NCBI RefSeq assembly: GCF_001544535.1
Contig: NZ_FCON02000055.1
Location: 1 to 49,602 of the forward strand
DNA length: 49,602 nucleotides
Reading direction: 5' to 3'
Source: Caballeronia choica
GTDB lineage: Bacteria; Pseudomonadota; Gammaproteobacteria; Burkholderiales; Burkholderiaceae
Positions 18,321 to 27,893 of this stretch are shown here, piece after piece (the stretch's first letter is position 1; each line of letters opens with the position of its first letter). The notes beneath the pieces are model-generated. The model was not told the DNA's origin, made no database searches, and saw only the letters and a list, made by a program, of their open reading frames with translations. Both the position numbers and the translations under genes were made by a program.

Positions 18321-21300
18321 CAATAGACGATCTCGATCGAGCTGCCGGCGAGTTCGCCGCGCAGCGCCGTGATCAGATCGTCGGTGGGCTTGACGCGCCA
18401 GGCATCGCCGAGACGTACTTCGCCTTCGGCGTGCTCGCTGCGATACACGATGCTCACGTTCAGTCCGTTCGGGATATGCACCGGCTGCCGCTGCGGCCGG
18501 CCGCCATCGCGCTCGCCGCCGCGCGGCCCGCGTGACGGCATTTGTACCGCCGCCGGCGCCCGCTCTTCGGGGCCCGCGCAATGCGCTTCGAGCACGCGCT
18601 TCAGGCGCTGCGCATCGGCGTTGCCGTTCATTTCGACCTTGACTGCCTGCGCGTAACGACTGCGCGCACGTTCGAGATCCATCGCCGATTCCACCGTGAA
18701 GCGGATGCCGCCCGTGAACGCGTCGTTGCGCGCCTGCCCCTGCACGACGAGCAATTCGTCTTCCTTGAAGAGCGCCTTGTTGGCCTCGAACTGTTCGTTG
18801 AAGACGGTGACTTCGCACTGGCCGGTGCCGTCGTCGAGATTGACGATCAGCATCTTGCCGCGCTGGGTCATCTGCGTGCGCATCATCGTGATGACGCCCC
18901 CGACGAGCTTGTCGCGCCCTTCCTTCAGCTCGCCGATCTTCTGCCGGACGAAGCGGCGCACTTCGGACTTGTAGGCGTCGAACAGATGACCCGACAGATA
19001 GAAGCCGAGCGCCGTCTTTTCTTCCTGCAGGCGCTTCTTGTCCGACCACGCGAGTTCGTCGACGAGATCGTGGCCCTGCTGCGGTTCGTCGCCCATGTCG
19101 AAGAGACCGGCCTGCATCGCGTTGGCGGAGGCCTGTTCGGCGGCTTCCATCGCGAGCGGGACCGAGGCGATCAACTGCGCGCGGTTCTCGTGCAGCGAAT
19201 CGAACGCGCCGGCGCGAATCAGGGCCTCGACCGTGCGACGGTTCACCACGCGCCGGTCCACCCGCATGCAGAAGTCGAACAGGTCGGTGAACCGCGCTTC
19301 CTCGCGCACGCGGAGGATTTCCTCGATCGCGTTCTGGCCGCTGCCTTTCACGGCGCCGAGACCGTAGCGGATCGTTTTCGAACGCTTGCCGTCGGCTTCC
19401 GCGACCGGTTCGAACCGGTATGCCGACTGGTTGATGTTCGGCGGCAGCACCGACATGCCGTTGACGATGCAATCCTCGAAGAGGATCTTGACCTTGTCGG
19501 TGTCGTCCATGGCGAGCGACAGGTTGGCCGCCATGAATTCGGCCGGATGGTGCGCCTTGAGCCACGCCGTGAAGTACGCGAGCAGCGCGTAGGCCGCCGC
19601 GTGCGACTTGTTGAATCCGTAGCCAGCGAATTTCTCCATCAAGTCGAAGATTTCGTCGGCTTTTTCGGCGCTCAGGCCGTTTTTCGCCGCGCCCTGCCGG
19701 AACAGTTCGCGATGCTCCGCCATCTCCTCGGCTTTCTTCTTGCCCATCGCGCGGCGCAGCAAGTCGGCGCCGCCGAGCGAGTAGCCGCCGATGATCTGCG
19801 CCATCTGCATCACCTGCTCCTGGTAGACCATGATGCCATAGGTCTCTTTCAGGACAGATTCGACGCGCGGATCCGGATATTCGACAATCTCGCGCCCGTG
19901 TTTCCGTGCGCAGAAACTCGGGATCAGGTCCATCGGGCCCGGACGATACAACGCGACGAGCGCGATGATGTCTTCGAAGCGATCGGGCTGCGCGTCCTTG
20001 AGCATGCCCTGCATGCCGCGGCTTTCCAACTGGAACACGGCGACCGTGTTCGCCTTCTTGAGAATCGAGAACGAAGCCGGATCGTCGAGCGGAACCTGCG
20101 CGAGGTTCCAGTTTTCCTTCGACGGATCGAGCCGGCGGATATAGCGCTCGGCCCAGTCGAGGATCGTGAGCGTGGTCAGGCCCAGAAAGTCGAACTTCAC
20201 CAGCCCGACGGCTTCCACGTCGTCCTTGTCGTACTGGCTGACGACGCCGCCGTCCTCGCCCTGCGTGTAGAGCGGACAGAAGTCGGTGAGCTTGCCGGGC
20301 GCGATCAGCACGCCGCCCGCGTGCATGCCGACGTTACGCGTCAGGCCCTCGACGCGCTGCGCGAGTTCGAGCAACTGATGCACTTCGTCTTCGTTGTCGA
20401 AGCGTTCCTGGAGCGCCGGCTCTTCCTTCATCGCGTCGGCGATCGTGACGTGCTTGCCCGGCTTGAACGGGATCAGCTTCGCGATGCCGTCGGTGAACAT
20501 ATAGCCGAGATCGAGCACGCGGCCGATGTCGCGCACCGCCGCCTTCGCGGCCATCGTGCCGAAGGTCGCGATCTGCGAGACGGCATCCGCGCCGTACTTC
20601 TGCTTCACGTACTGAATGACGCGGTCGCGCCCTTCCTGGCAGAAGTCGATGTCGAAGTCGGGCATCGACACGCGTTCCGGATTCAGGAAGCGCTCGAACA
20701 GCAGGTTGTAGCGCAGCGGGTCGAGATCGGTGATGCCAAGCGCATACGCGACGAGCGAACCCGCGCCCGAACCGCGCCCCGGGCCAACCGGCACGCCGTT
20801 GTTCTTCGCCCACATGATGAAGTCCGCGACGATCAGGAAGTAGCCCGGAAAGCCCATCTTGATGATCGTGCCGCACTCGAAATCGAGCCGTGCGTAGTAA
20901 GTCTCGCGCTGCTTCTCACGCTCGGCTTCGTCGGGATAGAGCTGCGCGAGCCGCACTTCCAGCCCGTCCTTTGACAACTGCACGAGGTAGTCGTCGAGCG
21001 ACATGCCATCGGGCGTCGGGAACAGCGGCAGCTTTGGCTTGCCGAGTTCGAGTGTCAGATTGCAGCGCTTCGCGATCTCGACGGTATTCGCGATAGCCGA
21101 CGGAATGTCTGCGAAAAGCGCGCACATCTCGTCCTGCGTGCGGAAATACTGGTCCGTCGTGAAGCGCTTTTGACGGCGCGGATTCGCGAGAATGTCGCCT
21201 TCCGAGATGCACACGCGTGCTTCGTGCGCGGTGAAATCGTCGGGGGTCATATATTGCAGCGGATGCGTCGCGACGACCGGCAGCTTCAGCTTCGCCGCGA

Positions 21301-21865
21301 GCGCGACAGCCTGCTGGATGTAAGTCTCCGCGCCAGGCTGCCCGGCGCGCTGCAATTCGATGTAGAACGCGTTCGGAAAAAGCTTCGCCCAGCGTTCGGC
21401 ATGGCGCGCCGCCGCCTGGTCGTTGCCGGCGGCGAACGCCATGCCGATGTCGCCCTGCTGCGCGCCCGAGATCGCCAGCAAGCCCTCGGCGAGACCGCCA
21501 TCGAGCCACTCGAACTCGACCTCCGCGCGCCCGCGATACTGGTTCGTCAGCCACGCGCGGCTCAGCAATTCGCAAAGATTGAGATAGCCGGTCTTGTTCC
21601 GCACGAGCAAGACGAGACGCGAAGGCTTGTCCCGGTCGGCCGGATTCGTGATCCAGACATCGCAGCCGGCAATGGGTTTGACCCCTTTGCCGCGCGCCTC
21701 CTTGTAGAAGCGAACGAGACCGAACGCATTGCCGAGATCGGTGAGCGCGAGCGCGCCCTGTCCGTCTTTGGCAGCGGCTTTGACGACGTCGTCGAGACGC
21801 ACGATGCCATCGGCAATCGAGAACTCGGAGTGGACGCGGAGATGAACGAAACGAGGATCTGACAT
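18320..21865 (-). CDS. dnaE: DNA polymerase III alpha subunit
   Basis: The 1181-residue replicative polymerase. An N-terminal PHP domain begins FVHLRVHSEFSIADGIV, and the polymerase core carries PDFDIDF at 402-408 with catalytic Asp403 and Asp405, matching the E. coli positions closely. The fingers region has the SHAAAYALLAYFTAWLKAHHP helix-hairpin-helix neighbour. The C-terminal part has the OB domain and a beta-clamp-type segment. A poly-basic stretch at about 1115-1125 is lineage-specific. The start at 21865 gives MSDPRFVHLRVHS; in-frame codons further upstream add non-conserved residues. It is expected to be the main cellular replicase subunit. The stop overlaps the GT4 start. Confidence 0.98.
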   Translation of the reverse strand: MSDPRFVHLRVHSEFSIADGIVRLDDVVKAAAKDGQGALALTDLGNAFGLVRFYKEARGKGVKPIAGCDVWITNPADRDKPSRLVLLVRNKTGYLNLCELLSRAWLTNQYRGRAEVEFEWLDGGLAEGLLAISGAQQGDIGMAFAAGNDQAAARHAERWAKLFPNAFYIELQRAGQPGAETYIQQAVALAAKLKLPVVATHPLQYMTPDDFTAHEARVCISEGDILANPRRQKRFTTDQYFRTQDEMCALFADIPSAIANTVEIAKRCNLTLELGKPKLPLFPTPDGMSLDDYLVQLSKDGLEVRLAQLYPDEAEREKQRETYYARLDFECGTIIKMGFPGYFLIVADFIMWAKNNGVPVGPGRGSGAGSLVAYALGITDLDPLRYNLLFERFLNPERVSMPDFDIDFCQEGRDRVIQYVKQKYGADAVSQIATFGTMAAKAAVRDIGRVLDLGYMFTDGIAKLIPFKPGKHVTIADAMKEEPALQERFDNEDEVHQLLELAQRVEGLTRNVGMHAGGVLIAPGKLTDFCPLYTQGEDGGVVSQYDKDDVEAVGLVKFDFLGLTTLTILDWAERYIRRLDPSKENWNLAQVPLDDPASFSILKKANTVAVFQLESRGMQGMLKDAQPDRFEDIIALVALYRPGPMDLIPSFCARKHGREIVEYPDPRVESVLKETYGIMVYQEQVMQMAQIIGGYSLGGADLLRRAMGKKKAEEMAEHRELFRQGAAKNGLSAEKADEIFDLMEKFAGYGFNKSHAAAYALLAYFTAWLKAHHPAEFMAANLSLAMDDTDKVKILFEDCIVNGMSVLPPNINQSAYRFEPVAEADGKRSKTIRYGLGAVKGSGQNAIEEILRVREEARFTDLFDFCMRVDRRVVNRRTVEALIRAGAFDSLHENRAQLIASVPLAMEAAEQASANAMQAGLFDMGDEPQQGHDLVDELAWSDKKRLQEEKTALGFYLSGHLFDAYKSEVRRFVRQKIGELKEGRDKLVGGVITMMRTQMTQRGKMLIVNLDDGTGQCEVTVFNEQFEANKALFKEDELLVVQGQARNDAFTGGIRFTVESAMDLERARSRYAQAVKVEMNGNADAQRLKRVLEAHCAGPEERAPAAVQMPSRGPRGGERDGGRPQRQPVHIPNGLNVSIVYRSEHAEGEVRLGDAWRVKPTDDLITALRGELAGSSIEIVY

Positions 21866-22091
21866 GGGCGATATTGTACATGCGCCTCTTCGCGAAATTC
21901 GCGCGGACGCCCGCGTTAGCCGTTCGGACAAGGCTCGCTTCATCCCGAAAATAGGCCGATGAAATAAGCGACGGAAGGTGCGGCGGATTGACCGATCGGC
22001 CGAGTCGGGTGACGGCGCGGTTTGCGGGATAATACGGGTTTGGCGAAATGCCGGACTTTCCGGCTGCGCCGGTTTTTAAAGCAACCCGAAC

Positions 22092-22958
22092 ATGAATATC
22101 CTCAACCTCTCCGCCTACAAATTCGTCACCATCGACGACGGCCCCGCGTGGCGCCCGCTCGTCACCGAACGTTGCAACGCGCTTGGCCTGAGAGGCACGA
22201 TCCTGCTGGCGCCGGAGGGCATCAACCTGTTTATCGCGGGCGCGATCGAAAACGTCCGCACGTTCATCGACTACATTCGCACCGACGCGCTCTTCGAGGG
22301 CAAATTCGCCGACTTGCAGTTCAAGGAAAGCCTCTCGGAGAAGCAGCCGTTTCGCCGCATGCTGGTGAAGCTCAAGCGCGAAATCATCACGATGAAAAAG
22401 CCCGCGATCAGGCCGGAACTCGGCCGCGCGCCGTTCGTCGATGCGCCGACGCTCAAAACGTGGCTCGATCGCGGCCACGATGACGAAGGCCGCCCGGTCG
22501 TCATGCTGGATACGCGCAATGCATTCGAAGTCGATGTCGGCACGTTCGACAACGCGCTCGACTACCGCATCACGAAGTTCAGCGAGTTTCCCGAAGTGAT
22601 CGAGCAGAATCGCGCCGACCTGGAAGGCAAGACGGTGGTGTCGTTCTGCACCGGCGGAATTCGCTGCGAAAAGGCAGCGATTCACATGAAGGAAGTCGGC
22701 ATCGATCACGTGTACCAGCTCGAGGGCGGCATTCTCAAGTACTTCGAGGAAGTCGGCGGCGCGCATTACAACGGCGAATGTTTTGTCTTCGATTACCGCA
22801 CGGCGCTCAATCCGAATCTCGAACCGACCGCGACTTCGCAGTGCTTCGGTTGCCGGGCGGTGGTGAGCGTCGAGGATCAGAAGTCAGCGTATTACGTGCC
22901 GGGCAAGACCTGCCCGTCGTGCCATCCGGAAGCTCGCGAGGAGTCGCAAGCGGCGTGA
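22092..22958 (+). CDS. trhO: tRNA uridine-34 hydroxylase, rhodanese-domain (TrhO/YceA family)
   Basis: A 288-residue protein with an N-terminal acylphosphatase-like ferredoxin-fold domain (about 1-95) and a rhodanese domain (about 115-225). The active loop CTGGIRC has the catalytic Cys186 and second Cys192. TrhO uses O2 to hydroxylate uridine 34 of tRNAs, a first step toward 5-methoxyuridine or cmo5U. A C-terminal CxxC...CxxC set (Cys251, Cys254, Cys274, Cys277) looks like a zinc knuckle. It is shorter than E. coli YceA (about 350). The stop overlaps the GTG of gluQ by GTGA. No strong promoter is seen; GATAAT at 22028-22033 lacks a -35. Confidence 0.92.
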   Translation: MNILNLSAYKFVTIDDGPAWRPLVTERCNALGLRGTILLAPEGINLFIAGAIENVRTFIDYIRTDALFEGKFADLQFKESLSEKQPFRRMLVKLKREIITMKKPAIRPELGRAPFVDAPTLKTWLDRGHDDEGRPVVMLDTRNAFEVDVGTFDNALDYRITKFSEFPEVIEQNRADLEGKTVVSFCTGGIRCEKAAIHMKEVGIDHVYQLEGGILKYFEEVGGAHYNGECFVFDYRTALNPNLEPTATSQCFGCRAVVSVEDQKSAYYVPGKTCPSCHPEAREESQAA

Positions 22959-23830
22959 GCGGCTATCGCGGACGCTTCGCGCCCTCGCCGACCGGGCCGC
23001 TGCATATCGGCTCGCTCGTGAGCGCGCTCGCGAGCTATCTCGATGCACGAGCGCATCGGGGAGCGTGGATCGTGCGGATCGAGGACGTCGACGGTCCGCG
23101 CACCGTGCCGGACGCTGCCCGCGACATTCTCTCGGGCCTCGCACGATTCGGCATGCATTCGGACGAGCCGCCCGTGTGGCAAAGCCAGCGTGAGGCCGCG
23201 TATGAACATGCGTTCGACCGCCTGCAGGCGACGGGCCTCATCTATCCATGCGGCTGTACGCGCCGCGAAATCGCCGATTCGCTTTTGAACGCGCACGCGC
23301 GGCACGCGACGCTCGCCTATCCGGGCACCTGTCGCGACGGTCTGCACGGCCGCGCGCCTCGCGCGTGGCGGCTGCGCGTGCCCGATGGGGAGGCTGCGCA
23401 CGCGAGGTTCGTCGATCGCTGGCAGGGCGCGCAAGCGCAGGATCTGGCGACGGAAGTCGGCGATTTCGTGCTGAAACGCGCGGATGGCGTGTGGGCGTAT
23501 CAACTGGCGGTCGTCGTCGACGATGCCGAGGCTCGCATTACGCATGTGGTGCGCGGCGCCGACCTGCTCGATTCCACCGCGCGGCAGATTTATTTGCAGC
23601 AATGCCTCGGCGTGCCGACGCCCGCTTATCTGCATGTGCCCGTCGTCACGAACGAGGAAGGCGAGAAGCTCAGCAAGCAGACGGGCGCGACGGCGCTGGA
23701 TATCGACGACCCCGTCGCCACACTGGCCGTTGCGGCCCGGCATTTGGGTATCGAAATTCGCGACGCGGGTTCGCTCGATGCTTTTTACGCGGCCGCAACG
23801 GCCGAATGGGCGAAACGATTCGGGCCGTAA
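22955..23830 (+). CDS. gluQ: Glutamyl-Q tRNA(Asp) synthetase
   Basis: A 291-residue truncated glutamyl-tRNA synthetase paralogue. It activates glutamate and attaches it to queuosine in tRNA-Asp, without an anticodon-binding domain. The class I HIGH element reads [14 protein letters not shown] near 7-20, the KMSKS-like motif is KLSKQTGA, and CGCTRR with YPGTCRDG supplies the zinc ligands. The GTG at 22955 overlaps the trhO stop by four bases and gives [18 protein letters not shown] lies about 12 bases upstream within trhO. Both genes of this pair modify tRNA at or near the anticodon. It converges on the helicase gene. Confidence 0.96.
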   Translation: MSGYRGRFAPSPTGPLHIGSLVSALASYLDARAHRGAWIVRIEDVDGPRTVPDAARDILSGLARFGMHSDEPPVWQSQREAAYEHAFDRLQATGLIYPCGCTRREIADSLLNAHARHATLAYPGTCRDGLHGRAPRAWRLRVPDGEAAHARFVDRWQGAQAQDLATEVGDFVLKRADGVWAYQLAVVVDDAEARITHVVRGADLLDSTARQIYLQQCLGVPTPAYLHVPVVTNEEGEKLSKQTGATALDIDDPVATLAVAARHLGIEIRDAGSLDAFYAAATAEWAKRFGP

Positions 23831-23834
23831 ACGC

Positions 23835-23858
23835 AAAAAAGCGGCATCGCTGCCGCTT
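23835..23858 (-). terminator. Intrinsic terminator for the DEAD-box helicase transcript
   Basis: A 6-7 base stem (23840-23846 with 23851-23857) and a 4-base loop are followed on the minus strand by a run of T at 23840-23835. It lies just after the helicase stop and 4-10 bases after gluQ. The plus strand has only a weak T-tract, so it mainly serves the minus strand. Confidence 0.75.
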
Positions 23859-23876
23859 CTCACACTGCTCACAATC

Positions 23877-25391
23877 TCACGAAGAGGTCGTCTTCCGCGG
23901 CATCCCCAAACCGCCCAGCAATGCCGCCAATGGCTGCTTCGGCGTACTCTTGCGCTCGAGTTCGACGGCTTCGTCGTGCCGCTTGACCGACGACGGCGAC
24001 GGTTCATAAGGCTTCAGGAAGAACTCGTCGATCGGCTGCTGACGCGCATGCGATCGCTCGAACGATGTCGCGCGCCGGCGGCTTCCCGATTCCTCGCGCG
24101 CATGGCGATGCTCGCCGCGCTCGGGCCGGGCCGGCCGTTCGTCGCGGCGCGAGCTTTCACGGCGTAGCGGCGTCGTGACCGTCAGCGTCTGGACTTCGAG
24201 CGGACGCTTGATCAGCTTCTCGATGTCGGCGAGCTGCTTCTTCTCGTTTGCGCTGCAAAGCGACAGCGCATCGCCCGACGCGCCCGCGCGGCCCGTACGG
24301 CCGATGCGGTGCACGTAATCCTCGGCGTTGAACGGCAGGTCGAAGTTGATCACGGCCGGCAGTTCCACGATATCGAGACCGCGCGCGGCCACATCGGTTG
24401 CGACCAGCGCCTCGATTTCGCCACGCTTGAACGCGTCGAGCGCCTGCATGCGCTCGCCCTGCGTGCGGTCGCCGTGAATCGCGGTCGCGATGATGCCGTC
24501 GCGTTCCAGCACCCGCGAGAGCCGGCTCGCGCCGATCTTGCTGTTGCAGAACACGAGCACCTGCTTCAAGCCGCGCTCGCGGATCAATTGCGCGACGGCG
24601 CCCGACTTGTCGCTCTCGTGCACTTCGAACACGATCTGGCGCACGTTGGTCGCGGTCGAATTGCTGCGCGCGACTTCGATCGTCTGCGGATTGCGCAGAT
24701 AGGTTGCCGCGAGTTTCTTGATTTCGCCCGAGAACGTAGCGGAGAACAACAGCGTCTGACGTTCCTTCGGCAGCAGGTTCAGGATGCGCTGCAGGTCCGG
24801 CAGGAAGCCCATGTCGAGCATGCGGTCGGCTTCGTCGAGAACGAGGATCTGCACCTGGCCGAGGTTCAGCGTCTTTTGCTGGACGTGGTCGAGGAGCCGC
24901 CCTGGCGTCGCGATCAGGATTTCGACGCCGCGCCTGAGCGCCTCCGACTGCGGATTCATGTCGACGCCACCGAACACCACCGTGCTGCGCAGCGGCGTGT
25001 GCTTCGAGTAGGCCTGCACGTTGGCGGCGACCTGGTCGGCGAGTTCGCGCGTCGGCGTGAGGATCAGCGCACGCACGGGATGGCGCGCGGGCGATGCGCT
25101 CGTGTTCGCCTGCGGCAGAAGGCGCTGGATGATCGGCAGCGAAAAACTCGCCGTCTTGCCGGTGCCGGTCTGCGCCGCGCCCATCACGTCGCGGCCGGCC
25201 AGCACCACGGGAATCGCCTGCGCCTGGATCGGCGTCGGGATCGTGTAGCCGGATTCGGTCACCGCCTTCAGGATGTCGGCGGACAAACCGAACTGGTCGA
25301 ACGTGGGCGCGGCTGCGGCGGGTGCGTTGGGGGTCCCGGGTGCGGCTTCGGGGGCAGCGGCGGACGTGTTCGTGGAGACGGAATCGGACAT
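23877..25391 (-). CDS. rhlE: DEAD-box RNA helicase (RhlE-like)
   Basis: A 504-residue ATP-dependent RNA helicase. An Ala/Pro-rich N-terminal 28 residues precede the Q motif FDQFGLSADILKAV. Then come AQTGTGKT (73-80), PTRELADQ, TPGRLLDH, VLDEADRMLDMGF, LFSATF, ATDVAARGLDI and HRIGRTGRAG. The C-terminal ~110 residues are Arg/Glu/Ser-rich and disordered, as in RhlE proteins that act in ribosome assembly, RNA decay and cold adaptation. The start at 25391 gives MSDSVSTNTS. A long upstream region with a probable promoter at about 25717 suggests a structured leader. Other RhlE or DeaD paralogues usually exist in these genomes, so the symbol is approximate. Confidence 0.93.
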   Translation of the reverse strand: MSDSVSTNTSAAAPEAAPGTPNAPAAAAPTFDQFGLSADILKAVTESGYTIPTPIQAQAIPVVLAGRDVMGAAQTGTGKTASFSLPIIQRLLPQANTSASPARHPVRALILTPTRELADQVAANVQAYSKHTPLRSTVVFGGVDMNPQSEALRRGVEILIATPGRLLDHVQQKTLNLGQVQILVLDEADRMLDMGFLPDLQRILNLLPKERQTLLFSATFSGEIKKLAATYLRNPQTIEVARSNSTATNVRQIVFEVHESDKSGAVAQLIRERGLKQVLVFCNSKIGASRLSRVLERDGIIATAIHGDRTQGERMQALDAFKRGEIEALVATDVAARGLDIVELPAVINFDLPFNAEDYVHRIGRTGRAGASGDALSLCSANEKKQLADIEKLIKRPLEVQTLTVTTPLRRESSRRDERPARPERGEHRHAREESGSRRRATSFERSHARQQPIDEFFLKPYEPSPSSVKRHDEAVELERKSTPKQPLAALLGGLGMPRKTTSS

Positions 25392-25842
25392 GGTGACTAT
25401 CTGGCTTTCGCTAAAAATGCGCCAGAGGCGGCGCGTGCAGCGGTGAATATGCGTGAATTCGTTCGGGTGCGCGGCAAATGGGCGCCTGGATCGGACGGCC
25501 CGGGGCTCGTTCGCGTCGAGTCTGCCGGATGCGCTGGGCAGTGCGCCCTCGGCGCCGTTCGCGCTGTCTTCAAACAGCGTTTCGATGCATGTTTGCGCGC
25601 CGCGCCTTCGGGATTGGCCCTCTTGGCTTACAGCGGCGTCGCCTGCTTCAGGCGTGCTTTCAGCCCGCTTCGTGACCCATCAGGCTGGCGGCAAGGCCCA
25701 CCGCCGAAAGCCGCACATTGTAGCACTCCGCCCGTGACGGTTCCGGGTACCCATCGGACGGTCCGGCTGGCGCCGTCACGGTCCGGGCGCTCGCTTCGGC
25801 CCATTCCGGAGGGCCATCAGCCGTCACTTCGACATGTCATCC
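25392..25842 (-). promoter_or_regulatory. Gene-free region: probable promoter and long leader of the helicase gene
   Basis: The 451 bases hold no convincing gene. On the minus strand TACAAT at 25722-25717 is a good -10, giving a leader of about 320 bases before the helicase ATG; the -35 is weak. Just upstream, 9-base arms at 25732-25740 and 25773-25781 form an inverted repeat that brackets the -35 zone. Long autoregulatory leaders are known for some DEAD-box helicase genes. Assigning one here is inference. Confidence 0.45.
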
Positions 25843-26214
25843 CTATTTACCGCGCGCCTTGCAGTCCGCCAGAAGCGGCGGCCCGTTCGGATCGCCCATG
25901 CCATTCGACAGGTTCCCTTGCGGGCCCTTCGTCCACCACGTGTACTGGTCGGCCACGTAGCGCGAGCCCGAACCCGACATCACGTTTACAAACAGCAACT
26001 TGCGCCCGTCGACGGTCAAGAGCGCGAAGCTCTGCCGATTCTTCGTGTTGGTGTAGCGGACGCTCACGCTCTTGCCATCCTTGCAGTCGTATTTGACCGT
26101 CTGCGACGACCCTTCCTGGATTTGCGGCACGGTCAGCGGCATCGCCGATGCCGCGTGAGCGCCGACGAATGCGGCGAACGCCGCGCACAGCTTCCTGATT
26201 GTTCGATTCGCCAT
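25843..26214 (-). CDS. MliC-family lysozyme-inhibitor-like periplasmic protein
   Basis: A 123-residue secreted protein. A signal peptide (MANRTIRKLCAAFAAFVGAH followed by an Ala-rich cleavage zone ending near residue 24) precedes a small beta-barrel. That domain has the family pattern VKYDCKDGKSVSVRYTNTKN and FALLTVDGRKLLFVNV, and two cysteines (Cys in YDC and near the C-terminal LADCKARGK) can form the usual disulfide. MliC/PliC proteins inhibit C-type lysozyme of hosts. There is no lipobox, so it is probably soluble in the periplasm. The start at 26214 is the first Met before the signal peptide. It sits 28 bases after the small lipoprotein gene. Confidence 0.82.
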   Translation of the reverse strand: MANRTIRKLCAAFAAFVGAHAASAMPLTVPQIQEGSSQTVKYDCKDGKSVSVRYTNTKNRQSFALLTVDGRKLLFVNVMSGSGSRYVADQYTWWTKGPQGNLSNGMGDPNGPPLLADCKARGK

Positions 26215-26242
26215 CGCGGCCCCGTCTATTGGATCTCGCTCA

Positions 26243-26410
26243 TCAATCGATGATATCCGCACAGGCATCGGTCGGCGCGGCCGCCACATGCCCGACCAGC
26301 GGCACCGCCTTCAAAACCGCCGAAGTCACCCGGCACGGCGCGGCAGCGACACCGCAGCCGCTCAAACCCAGACACGCAGCGCAAAGCGCCGCCAGAACAC
26401 ACAATTTCAC
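26243..26410 (-). CDS. Small lipoprotein (DUF6726-like), GTG start
   Basis: A 55-residue predicted lipoprotein. A short hydrophobic signal ends in the lipobox LSGC, with lipidated Cys19, and the mature part is PCRVTSAVLKAVPLVGHVAA followed by an acidic end with one more Cys. The GTG at 26410 is chosen because AAGGAG lies 7 bases upstream. An ATG 48 bases further up lacks such a site and would place charged residues before the signal. I recognise the sequence as resembling a small conserved Burkholderia family, recalled as DUF6726. Function is unknown. It follows purT by 44 bases on the same strand. Confidence 0.75.
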   Translation of the reverse strand: MKLCVLAALCAACLGLSGCGVAAAPCRVTSAVLKAVPLVGHVAAAPTDACADIID

Positions 26411-26454
26411 CCTGCCACTCCTTACGCTCTCTTGCGAGAGCACTTCAAGATCCG

Positions 26455-27681
26455 TCACCTTGTCGAGACGGGTTTCACTTTCGCTGCCGCCAGCCGGGCT
26501 CGCTCGCGCGCTTCGTCGATGTCGCGCCCCGTTGCGAGCGCGACGCCCATCCGGCGCTTGTTGAAGCTTTCGGGCTTGCCGAACAGGCGCAGGTCCGAAT
26601 CGGGCACCGCGAGCGCATCGGCGACACCCTCGAACGCGATCGCCGCTTCATCGAGCCCGCCGTAGATCACCGCCGACGCCCCGGGCGTACGCAACGACGT
26701 ATCGACCGGCAAGCCGAGGATCGCGCGCGCGTGCAGGTCGAACTCCGAAAACCGCTGCGTCGCGAGCGTGACGAGCCCCGTGTCATGCGGACGCGGGCTC
26801 ACTTCCGAAAACCAGACATCGTCGCCACGCACGAACAGCTCGACGCCGAAGAGGCCACGCCCGCCGAGCGCCGTCGTGACCTTCGCCGCGACATCGCGCG
26901 CCTTGTCGAGCGCGGCCGCGCTCATCGGCTGCGGCTGCCACGATTCCACGTAATCTCCTGCGACCTGCAAATGGCCGATGGGTTCGCAAAAGTATGTGTC
27001 AATTGCACCGGTGTGCGGGTTGGTGGCGCGCACGGTCAGTTGCGTGATCTCGTACTCGAAGTCGATGAACCCTTCGACGATCACGCGCCCGCGATTCACG
27101 CGGCCGCCCGCCATCGCGTACTGCCAGGCGGGTTCGATATCGGCGTCGCGCTTGAGCACCGACTGTCCCTTGCCCGACGACGACATCACCGGCTTCACGA
27201 CGCACGGAAAGCCGATCGTCGCGATTGCTGCCTTCATTTCGTCGAGCGATTGCGCGAACGCGTAAGGCGACGTCGGCAGCCCGAGCGTTTCGGCGGCGAG
27301 CCGGCGGATGCCTTCGCGATTCATCGTGAGCTGCGTTGCGCGCGCGGTCGGAATCACGACGGCGAGTCCGGCCGCTTCGATCTCCGCGAGCGTGTCGGTT
27401 GCGATGGCTTCGATCTCCGGCACGATCAGGTGCGGCGCTTCCTTCTCGACCAGCGCGCGCAGCGCGGCGCCGTCGGTCATGTCGATCACGTGCGAACGAT
27501 GCGCGACCTGATGGCCGGGCGCGTCGGCGTAGCGGTCCACGGCGATCGTCTCGACGCCAAGCCGCTGCAGCGCGATGATCACTTCCTTGCCGAGCTCGCC
27601 CGCGCCGAGCAGCATCACGCGCGTGGCATGGGACGACAAGGGCGTGCCGATGGTGCTTGCTCCATGAGGGGCGGTCTGCAT
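26455..27681 (-). CDS. purT: Formate-dependent phosphoribosylglycinamide formyltransferase
   Basis: A 408-residue ATP-grasp enzyme that makes formyl-GAR from GAR, formate and ATP, an alternative to the folate-dependent PurN step. The N-terminal Rossmann-like part has [20 protein letters not shown], the ATP-grasp glycine loop reads MSSSGKGQS, and [17 protein letters not shown] is the family signature near residue 290. The length is normal. GGAG lies upstream of the ATG at 27681. The frame remains open to 27846 without conserved sequence. purD, two steps earlier in the route, is about 20 kb away. The product of this gene makes purine synthesis possible with formate as the one-carbon donor. Confidence 0.97.
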   Translation of the reverse strand: MQTAPHGASTIGTPLSSHATRVMLLGAGELGKEVIIALQRLGVETIAVDRYADAPGHQVAHRSHVIDMTDGAALRALVEKEAPHLIVPEIEAIATDTLAEIEAAGLAVVIPTARATQLTMNREGIRRLAAETLGLPTSPYAFAQSLDEMKAAIATIGFPCVVKPVMSSSGKGQSVLKRDADIEPAWQYAMAGGRVNRGRVIVEGFIDFEYEITQLTVRATNPHTGAIDTYFCEPIGHLQVAGDYVESWQPQPMSAAALDKARDVAAKVTTALGGRGLFGVELFVRGDDVWFSEVSPRPHDTGLVTLATQRFSEFDLHARAILGLPVDTSLRTPGASAVIYGGLDEAAIAFEGVADALAVPDSDLRLFGKPESFNKRRMGVALATGRDIDEARERARLAAAKVKPVSTR

Positions 27682-27893
27682 GCGTGCTCCAGGAAGTTGA
27701 TCCGAACTGGCGGCGATGTTAACACGCACGACCCGGCGCTCGACACTCGTCCGGTCGGCATATTGACAGGCGCTGCGCGAGCGATAACGGCGTCCGCGAT
27801 CACACGCGACGGGCATGTTGTTGCACAACCACGCTGACAAAATCATAGGACGAGTGCGATACCCTTACGGTTTCGCCAGTTCGAGGATCATCG

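Noticed and set aside
18542-20974. An 810-codon open frame antisense to dnaE
   Set aside because: It has the same shadow composition and no motifs. dnaE is intact on the minus strand.
22028-22033. GATAAT as promoter of trhO
   Set aside because: No acceptable -35 at 16-18 bases, and the TTGACC upstream is 34 bases away.
24309-26096. A 595-codon plus-strand frame across the helicase and its leader
   Set aside because: Most of it is the reverse of the helicase gene; the remainder crosses the gene-free leader without any domain.
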